Source: JAZDDE01 sp039714435 (GTDB lineage: Bacteria > Gemmatimonadota > Gemmatimonadetes > Palauibacterales > Palauibacteraceae). From it: 7,432 nucleotides of DNA. This document shows, piece by piece, positions 1 to 4,050 of the stretch (within the stretch, counting starts at the first letter, position 1; the number at the start of each line of letters is the position of its first letter). The DNA lies in assembly GCA_039714435.1 (NCBI GenBank), contig JBDLJJ010000124.1, positions 1 to 7,432 of the forward strand. The letters are read 5' to 3'. The notes under the pieces were generated by a model. It made no database searches. It saw only the letters and a program-made list of their open reading frames with translations, and was not told the DNA's origin. Position numbers and translations under genes: made by a program.

Positions 1-50
1 TCGGAGGGCGGCTGCTGAGTTGCTACCGGTCCGCTCTTGGAGGGCGCGCT

Positions 51-72
51 GAACTTTGCCCGAACTTTGCCC
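51..72. repeat. perfect 11-bp tandem direct repeat
   Basis: GAACTTTGCCC occurs twice head to tail with no spacer (51-61 and 62-72). It lies about 110 bp left of the tRNA-derived sequence at 180-231. Short direct repeats at this distance from a tRNA-type core are typical of the arm-binding sites of tyrosine integrases, so it may belong to the end of an integrated element. That role is inferred; the repeat itself is seen directly. No convincing protein frame covers positions 1-179. Confidence 0.6.
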
Positions 73-179
73 GAGAGCAGTGGTCTGAGTAGAGCGTAGA
101 GAGGGTCCGCAGGGTGGGGGAGTGTCCTCTAGGTTGATTTCTAGGAATTCCGTAGAATCCTGAGTACTGTGTGGAAGCC

Positions 180-231
180 GGGCCTGCGACTCATAATCCC
201 AAGGTCGCAGGTTCGAGTCCTGCCGGGCCCA
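180..231 (+). pseudogene. 3' part of a tRNA with CAT anticodon (Met/Ile2 type), probable attachment-site scar
   Basis: Positions 190-196 read as an anticodon loop, CTCATAA (anticodon CAT at 192-194). The T-arm is perfect: stem GCAGG 207-211, loop TTCGAGT 212-218, stem CCTGC 219-223. The 3' acceptor strand CGGGCCC is at 224-230 with discriminator A231. CCA is not encoded. The D-arm is missing. Sequence resembling the 5' acceptor strand, GGGCCTG (180-186), would pair with 224-230 over seven positions (one G-U), but it runs straight into the anticodon arm, and the anticodon stem has a C-C mismatch (C187, C199). A working tRNA is therefore unlikely. The usual explanation for a tRNA 3' half followed by normal chromosome is the right-hand attachment site left by a tRNA-targeting integrase, with the element to the left. 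An internal D-arm deletion is the alternative. Confidence 0.6.
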
Positions 232-242
232 TGCTTACAAGG

Positions 243-261
243 TCAATCCGAGGTTGATTTT
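243..261 (+). terminator. weak intrinsic terminator behind the tRNA remnant
   Basis: Stem TCAATC (243-248), loop CGA, stem GGTTGA (252-257, one G-U pair), followed directly by TTTT (258-261). It starts 11 nt after the tRNA 3' end, where the original tRNA transcript would stop. The stem is short and partly A-T, so the call is tentative. Confidence 0.35.
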
Positions 262-302
262 GAGGGTCAGTTGGGAGGCTGGCCCTTCCTTCTACTGGAT
301 GG

Positions 303-746
303 CTAGAAGTGAACCTCTACGCTGCGAACGATCACCGTGTCTCCCATTTGAGTCTCCCCGCCATCTATCGGGTGGATCCGAAACTGGCCATGAATCCTAA
401 CCGCGACGTGACCTGGCTCATTGAACTGCACCGAGGCCCGATGCTCGAACAGATTCTGAATGCTAAAGCAGAGATCCTCTCCATTGTGCAGGTCAAACGG
501 TCGAAAATCGACAGTTCGCTGCGTCACCTGAACTTCTGTTCCGCCGAACGAGACGCAGCCGTCGCCGCTGGTGGTGACACTGATGTCAAACGCGTGGCGC
601 GCGCGGGCCGAATCGGGCACCTCGATCGCCAGCCCTTCCTCATGATCGTAGAAGATGGTTCCAGGGCGACTGGAGGGAGCGTCGAACGGTGAACCGCAAG
701 CGGCAAGGAAAGTGAGAGCGACCGTAACCGGGAGCGATTTTCTCAT
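303..746 (-). CDS. small exported lipoprotein A, paralogue of the 5869-6306 gene
   Basis: A 147-residue protein of unknown function. The frame is open for 29 codons further upstream, but the ATG at 746-744 is chosen because it places a compact signal peptide first: basic MRK, a hydrophobic stretch, then a lipobox LAAC with the lipidated Cys at residue 17. No strong Shine-Dalgarno sequence precedes this ATG. The mature part is probably beta-rich, with conserved blocks GDGCVSFGGTEV (residues 61-72) and FRPFDL (81-86). Two mature cysteines (64 and 93) could form a disulfide in the periplasm. Residues 38-86 match lipoprotein B with 32 of 49 identities in a gap-free hand alignment, and both genes carry the 16-bp DNA string AACGAGACGCAGCCGT (547-562 here). 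I do not recognise a named family. Exported lipoprotein is firm; function is unknown. Confidence 0.82.
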   Translation of the reverse strand: MRKSLPVTVALTFLAACGSPFDAPSSRPGTIFYDHEEGLAIEVPDSARARHAFDISVTTSGDGCVSFGGTEVQVTQRTVDFRPFDLHNGEDLCFSIQNLFEHRASVQFNEPGHVAVRIHGQFRIHPIDGGETQMGDTVIVRSVEVHF

Positions 747-938
747 AATACCCAGTACAATGAGACGGTATGTTCGTTCCAAAGTCCGAAGACCCATCCA
801 ATCCGTGTGGATGCAACGTGTAACCCACTGCAAAACGTTGGTTACGGCTATGGACTCTCTCTTCTCTTCGGTTACCTTGCCTCCTGTAAGTCGCTGTCAA
901 TACGACAATTGCGACGATCACCCGAAAGGAGACGAACC

Positions 939-1238
939 ATGACCACGACCGAACTGGAGACCATGACCGTCAAGCAGCCCAAGACGCTGGCGAAGGAGCG
1001 AGGCCTGAGGAGTGAATCGGGAACGACCATGAACCCGTATAGATTTGAGCGGCCGACAGCTAGGTGCGTCGGCCCGTCACTAAAACCACCGGTACGGCGA
1101 AATCAGCGTTCCACTCGGATAGTTCCACACAGCGTCATCCTGGCGAGTCTACGCCACCCCGCTCTGAACCAGTGTTCCGTACAATGCTGGGAAATCAGAC
1201 GGGTGGGACGGAATCGAAAAGAGGGAACTGATGACTGA
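939..1238 (+). pseudogene. decayed Rho N-terminal (SAP-like) domain reading frame
   Basis: The ATG at 939 has a strong ribosome site, AAAGGAG at 925-931, seven bases upstream. The first 27 or so residues read like the start of a Rho-N/SAP-like helical domain: ELETMTVKQPKTLAKERGL (residues 5-23) resembles the family pattern of an acidic start, a TV-x-x-L-K-x-LAKE-RG helix and a glycine turn. The expected Leu before KTLAKE is Pro, which would break the helix. After residue 27 the family pattern (G-Y-S/K-x-x-K-A-E-L) is lost, and the remaining 72 residues are Arg/Pro-rich with no recognisable character. This suggests a truncated or frameshifted remnant whose start signals survive. It overlaps the next gene by 8 bases. 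An intact protein with only a short Rho-N motif cannot be excluded. Rho-N domains bind nucleic acid in Rho and in some small proteins. Confidence 0.45.
1051..1074. repeat. 7-bp perfect inverted repeat inside the decayed Rho-N frame
   Basis: GGCCGAC (1051-1057) and GTCGGCC (1068-1074) are separated by 10 bases and can form a GC-rich hairpin. No T-run follows. It lies just past the point where the Rho-N similarity ends, so it may once have been the transcript end of the shorter gene. That role is inference. Confidence 0.4.
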
Positions 1239-1323
1239 ACGGAGTCGGCTCCAGCGGGTACTGTTATTCGTTGGAATTCTAGTTGTGTTACTGCTGCTGG
1301 TAGGGCTTGGCGTGCTCGGCTGA
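1231..1323 (+). CDS. 30-residue single-pass membrane miniprotein
   Basis: The ATG at 1231 is preceded by GAGGG (1221-1225) with a five-base gap. The translation begins MTERSRLQRV and continues as about 20 almost purely hydrophobic residues (LLFVGILVVLLLLVGLGVLG) up to TGA at 1321. This is a textbook small transmembrane peptide: a short basic cytoplasmic N-terminus, one helix and no C-terminal tail. The start overlaps the end of the decayed Rho-N frame by 8 bases (ATGACTGA), and the stop is 44 bases before the next lipoprotein gene, so co-transcription is plausible. There is no Cys, so it is not a lipoprotein signal. It is too short for family assignment. It may be a regulatory membrane peptide, a hydrophobic toxin-like peptide or a chance frame; the ribosome site and sharply bounded helix favour a real gene. 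Confidence 0.5.
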   Translation: MTERSRLQRVLLFVGILVVLLLLVGLGVLG

Positions 1324-1367
1324 ATCTTTTGGCTTACGTGAGGCACGTAGGCAGGGGGATCGGACGA

Positions 1368-1787
1368 ATGATCACGACGGATAGGTTCTACAGGTTCGGC
1401 GTTCTGGTGGCAGTGTGCGGAGCCTTGCTTCCCGGCTGCTCGAGGCCCGTCGAGCCGCCGCCGGATAGTCTGTTCGGGGTCTGGGAGTGGGTGCGGGCCG
1501 AGGGAGGCGTGGCGGGCGTGACCCTTACGCCGGAGACCGAGGGCTTTAGCCTGCAGCTCAGGATTACTCGGCCGGATAGCATCCAATTGGATCGGGACGG
1601 CGTCGCCGAGGTTGTAACGCGATTTGAGCTGATTTCCTCTTCGGGATCGGTCTTTCCGCGGCTGCGATACGACGAGCCGATCCTCGACCAGGAGGAGCAC
1701 GAGTTGAGACTCAGCGAGGGTGGGCTGGTCCTGACGGATCCGTGCTGCGACGGCTTCGCCTACACCTGGCTCCCCCGCCTCGAGTAA
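1368..1787 (+). CDS. lipocalin-like lipoprotein with a CC motif
   Basis: A 139-residue protein. The frame could start at TTG 1329, but ATG 1368 is chosen: GGGGGAT lies upstream at a normal distance, and it gives a proper signal peptide with lipobox LPGC (Cys24). The mature chain has SLFGVWEWVRAEGGVAG (34-50), a segment TPETEGF (54-60), alternating beta-type sequence (SLQLRI, SIQLDRDG) and the ending TDPCCDGFAYTWLP (123-136). A G-x-W start followed by a CC-D-G-F/Y ending is typical of small lipocalin-like lipoproteins found in Bacteroidota-type and related diderm bacteria. These form a beta-barrel anchored to the inner or outer membrane; their ligands are not known. The gene probably shares a transcript with the miniprotein before it. 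The lipoprotein call is firm; the lipocalin-like fold is recognised from pattern only. Confidence 0.82.
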   Translation: MITTDRFYRFGVLVAVCGALLPGCSRPVEPPPDSLFGVWEWVRAEGGVAGVTLTPETEGFSLQLRITRPDSIQLDRDGVAEVVTRFELISSSGSVFPRLRYDEPILDQEEHELRLSEGGLVLTDPCCDGFAYTWLPRLE

Positions 1788-1823
1788 GGCGCGTCCCTAC
1801 AATTGTGGGTCCAATCCCGGCTC

Positions 1824-1840
1824 CGTTGGAGGAACCAACG
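1824..1840 (+). terminator. hairpin downstream of the CC-motif lipoprotein
   Basis: CGTTGG (1824-1829), loop AGGAA, CCAACG (1835-1840) form a perfect 6-bp stem 36 bases after the stop codon. Two competing pairings exist: CTCC 1821-1824 with GGAG 1828-1831, and GGAGG 1828-1832 with CCTCC 1842-1846. There is no T-run, so termination is not assured. The rest of the gap up to 1964 shows nothing else I can support. Confidence 0.35.
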
Positions 1841-1964
1841 CCCTCCGGTCCAAGTAGTATATTGGTGGAGGTATGCTAGCTCGGGCCCGTTCAGCAGCCG
1901 GGCGTTCCACGTGCCTCTGCCCGAGCCTTAGTCGAGCGCCTCCACACGCGCATAGGGAAGACCG

Positions 1965-2783
1965 ATGAGCATCATGGTACGCAGGCTGTCCTCACAGCGG
2001 CGTATCAGAGGCGACGGTGCCCACTTCAGGCACATCAGCCGGCGATACGACGCGCTGCGGACGTTTCACGGGAGCATCGTAGACAGAACGGTCGAAGCCC
2101 TTGAGCCACTCGGGCGGCCGATTACCCTAGTTGACGTCGGGGTTGGTACAGGCAGGTATCTTCTGCCGATTGTCCGGCAGCTTGAACAGGGCGTGCCGGG
2201 ATCGGTGCGTGCGGTTGGTGTGGATGCGCAGTTGGAGATGCTCGAGAGGTTCGCTGTGCCGGCCACCGCAGGCTGCCCTACGCCAGTCGTGGCCGATGGA
2301 CACCAACTGCCCCTGCCGGACGGCATAATCGGCGCGCTGCTCTGCTTCAACGCGATACACCACTTCGAGCTGCGACCATTCTGCGCCGAGGCGGCACGCG
2401 TGCTGTTTCCCGGCGGTCGGTTGCTCGCCTACACTCGGACTCCCGAGCAGAATCGGCGCACGATCTGGGGGCGGCTTTTCCCTCTCTTCGCCGATAAGGA
2501 AAGGCGTCTCTACTCGGCAGAGGAGATTCGTGGTGCTCTCGAGCTGTCTGGTCAGTTCCGACTCCTTGAGATTGCTACGCTGCAGCACGCCGGGCGCTCG
2601 TCGGCGGAACGTTTGCACGAGCAGGCCCAACTCCGGCACTACTCCACCTTTGACCTCTACACCCCGGAGGAGTTCAGCCGGGCTCTGGAGGTATTCCAGC
2701 ATCGCTTAGAGGCAGGAATCGACGCAGCTGGAACGATCGAGTTCACCGATGAGAACACGTGGGTAGCCGCCGTACGCCTCTGA
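1965..2783 (+). CDS. class I SAM-dependent methyltransferase
   Basis: A 272-residue protein with a Rossmann-type methyltransferase core. Motif I is LVDVGVGTGR (residues 55-64, the glycine-rich SAM loop). The acidic residue that binds the ribose follows in AVGVD (83-87, Asp87). An adenine-contact segment is VADGHQLPLPD (109-119), then the beta-4 strand ALLCFNAIHHF (124-134) and VLFPGGRLL (146-154). About 115 further residues, including a His-rich helix with TLQHAGRSSAERLHEQ, probably form the substrate cap. The N-terminus FRHISRRYDALR (21-32) matches the helix usual before the core in Methyltransf_11/25-type enzymes. The ATG at 1965 follows GGGAAG by four bases; ATG 1974 is an alternative. The protein is cytosolic. 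The substrate cannot be told: no biosynthetic partner lies beside it and it appears to stand alone between hairpins. Confidence 0.88.
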   Translation: MSIMVRRLSSQRRIRGDGAHFRHISRRYDALRTFHGSIVDRTVEALEPLGRPITLVDVGVGTGRYLLPIVRQLEQGVPGSVRAVGVDAQLEMLERFAVPATAGCPTPVVADGHQLPLPDGIIGALLCFNAIHHFELRPFCAEAARVLFPGGRLLAYTRTPEQNRRTIWGRLFPLFADKERRLYSAEEIRGALELSGQFRLLEIATLQHAGRSSAERLHEQAQLRHYSTFDLYTPEEFSRALEVFQHRLEAGIDAAGTIEFTDENTWVAAVRL

Positions 2784-2819
2784 CCTGAGAGCTAGCGCGG
2801 CAGAATCGCAGATCCGTGT

Positions 2820-2836
2820 GCGCGCCTTCGGCGTGC
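2820..2836 (+). terminator. GC-rich hairpin after the methyltransferase gene
   Basis: GCGCGCC (2820-2826), loop TTC, GGCGTGC (2830-2836) make a seven-pair stem with one G-U, 36 bases after the stop. No T-run follows, as at several other gene ends in this window. Confidence 0.35.
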
Positions 2837-2893
2837 TCGCAATGCTGAACGGCGCACAGAGTGGCGCCGGGCCCATGCCCGCTCGCCGGCAGC

Positions 2894-2974
2894 GTGTTGG
2901 GCCTGCTGGACGAACTCCATGCCGTCGAGGACCGGCTCCTGCTGCTCGAGGAGATGGTGGCAAACGAGCGCTGA
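2894..2974 (+). other. possible short coding remnant or miniprotein (26 residues)
   Basis: From GTG 2894 to TGA 2972 the frame reads LGLLDELHAVEDRLLLLEEM (residues 2-21) and then VANER. It is a strongly amphipathic, acidic, Leu-rich helix, unlike random translation of intergenic DNA. There is no good ribosome site before the GTG. The frame extends left to 2849 with Pro/Gly-rich sequence of no evident character. It may be the surviving C-terminus of a lost gene, or chance. Apart from this and the hairpin at 2820-2836, the gap 2784-3000 shows nothing I can support. Confidence 0.2.
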
Positions 2975-3000
2975 TGTCCGGGTCTTGCCGGCCCTTCCCC

Positions 3001-3016
3001 TGGCATGTGACTTGCA
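3001..3016 (+). promoter_or_regulatory. sigma-54 (-24/-12) promoter for the 3076 lipoprotein
   Basis: TGGCATG at 3001-3007, four bases, then TTGCA at 3012-3016, with C before the first T. The invariant GG (3002-3003) and GC (3014-3015) are exactly 12 bases apart, as sigma-54 RNA polymerase needs. The only clear departures from the TGGCACG-R-N3-TTGCW consensus are T for C at 3006 and T at the purine position 3008. The start of transcription would fall near 3027, giving a leader of about 50 bases before ATG 3076. Such promoters need an enhancer-binding activator; I see no clear activator site or gene in the window. Confidence 0.65.
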
Positions 3017-3075
3017 CTCGAATCGGACCACACGATTGCTAGTCACAATTAGTACCAAGAACGGGGAAGCGACAA

Positions 3076-3498
3076 ATGAAGGCAACGAGAGTAACCGCAC
3101 TACTTACGGCCGTACTGGCGTTTGGCGCTTGCGGCGACAGCACGGGGCTGGATGTGGAAGATTTGGAGGGCTCCTGGGTCGCCAGCGTAATCGAGTATAC
3201 GGACAATGCCAACTCGGCCAACGTGGTCGACATTGTGCAGCGAGATGGTGCCAGCTTCACGCTGGACGTGGACGCCAATGGGAACGCCTCGACGGTGTTC
3301 AGTGACGGTCTCGGGAGCACGGATTCGGATTCGGGCACGCTGAATTCGACATCGACGACGCTGACACTTGGCGGCAACCCGATCAACGCGGTGCGGGACG
3401 GCGACGTGCTGACGCTTACCGATCCCAACGATTCGTTCGACTTCGGTAGCGGATCATCCACGTCCGCAACGCTTCGCATAGTGTTGAGCCGAAGCTAG
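3076..3498 (+). CDS. lipocalin-like lipoprotein under a sigma-54 promoter
   Basis: A 140-residue protein. ATG 3076 is preceded by GGGGAAG (3063-3069) at a six-base gap. The signal peptide MKATRVTALLTAVLAFGAC ends in a lipid-acceptor Cys19. The mature part is a lipocalin-like beta domain: a start DVEDLEGSWVAS (26-37), then SFTLDVDANGNAST (60-73), a Ser/Thr-rich strand pair (82-100), GDVLTLTD (109-116) and a final strand ATLRIVL (131-137). The G-x-W start and repeated D-x-x-G-N turn pattern are typical of small bacterial lipocalin-like lipoproteins. It has no cysteine after Cys19, unlike the 1368 lipoprotein. It is predicted to be tethered to the membrane facing the periplasm or outer surface; ligand and role are unknown. 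The sigma-54 promoter points to expression under a specific signal rather than constant expression. Confidence 0.85.
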   Translation: MKATRVTALLTAVLAFGACGDSTGLDVEDLEGSWVASVIEYTDNANSANVVDIVQRDGASFTLDVDANGNASTVFSDGLGSTDSDSGTLNSTSTTLTLGGNPINAVRDGDVLTLTDPNDSFDFGSGSSTSATLRIVLSRS

Positions 3499-3566
3499 CA
3501 GCTCTAGCTCCACAGGACAGGCGGCAGCAACGCAGCACCCTATGGGCGTGTTTCCAGCAGGGCACA

Positions 3567-3592
3567 GCCGGGCGGCATATCCTCCGCCCGGC
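3567..3592 (+). terminator. strong GC hairpin between the lipoprotein and DoxX genes
   Basis: GCCGGGCGG (3567-3575) and CCGCCCGGC (3584-3592) pair perfectly over nine bases with an eight-base loop (3576-3583). It lies 68 bases after the lipoprotein stop and 35 bases before the DoxX start. It lacks a T-run, so it may be a T-less terminator or a transcript-end stabiliser. It probably separates the two genes. Confidence 0.5.
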
Positions 3593-3615
3593 GCTGGCCC
3601 GGAAACCGCCTACAG

Positions 3616-3627
3616 GAGCAGCTGCTC
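3616..3627. promoter_or_regulatory. 12-bp perfect palindrome overlapping the DoxX ribosome site
   Basis: GAGCAGCTGCTC is its own reverse complement and ends at the base before ATG 3628. Its first three bases are shared with the ribosome site AGGAG (3614-3618). It could be a DNA operator, a site for an RNA duplex or chance. Confidence 0.3.
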
Positions 3628-4050
3628 ATGCTGGAGAAACACGGTCCGCTGGTCGGAAGAATTCTGATCGCAGTGCCCCTCCTCAGCTTCGGCTGGTACA
3701 AAACCCAAAACTTTGAGATGATGAGCGGCTGGATGCGGTTCCTGGAACTGCCGGCTCCTTCCTTGCTGCTCGGCGCAGCGATCGCTTTTGAACTTGTGGG
3801 CGGACTTCTGCTGATCGCCGGCTACAAGACGCGCTGGGCCGCCCTGGCTTTGATCCTCTATATCATTCCCGTGACCTTCGTGATCCACAGCTTCTGGTCA
3901 GTGGAAGATCTGGTGCAGCGGCAGGCCGCGCTGGAGAGCTTCAGCAAAGGAATCATCATCATAGGCGGCCTTCTGTTCGTAGCCACCTTCGGCGCGGGTC
4001 CCGTCAGCGTGGACGGTCGGGCCGCTAGGAAGGCGGAACTCTCGGTCTGA
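3628..4050 (+). CDS. DoxX-family integral membrane protein
   Basis: A 140-residue protein with four predicted transmembrane helices at about 8-25, 45-65, 69-90 and 108-125. Family features include the first-helix pattern GRILIAVPLLSFGWYKTQNF (10-29, usually G-R-x-L-x-A-x-x-F-x-x-S-G-x-x-K), LPAPSLLLGAAIAFELVGGL (41-60, with the helix-2 Glu55), the loop YKTRWAALAL (66-75), IHSFW (86-90) after helix 3, and the ending ATFGAGPVSVDGR (119-131). Length and order are usual for DoxX/DoxD-like proteins. Relatives have been tied to thiosulfate:quinone oxidation in archaea and to oxidative-stress or redox complexes in some bacteria, but most have no proven role. ATG 3628 has AGGAG nine bases upstream. 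Its TGA stop directly touches the stop of the convergent radical SAM gene. Confidence 0.92.
   Translation: MLEKHGPLVGRILIAVPLLSFGWYKTQNFEMMSGWMRFLELPAPSLLLGAAIAFELVGGLLLIAGYKTRWAALALILYIIPVTFVIHSFWSVEDLVQRQAALESFSKGIIIIGGLLFVATFGAGPVSVDGRAARKAELSV

Noticed and set aside
1..179. Possible integrase or other protein C-terminus at the left edge
   Set aside because: Short frames ending near 99 exist in two phases, but neither has recognisable integrase motifs (no R-x-x-H or terminal Tyr context).
309..692. Plus-strand frame of 127 codons opposite lipoprotein A
   Set aside because: Lipoprotein A is confirmed by its paralogue B; the opposite frame has no family features. A similar mirror frame opposite B (5926-6297) exists for the same reason.
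872..900. TTGACA on the minus strand (900-895) as a -35 box for lipoprotein A
   Set aside because: The hexamer 17 bases downstream (AGGTAA) does not resemble a -10 box, and the start codon is about 130 bases further on.
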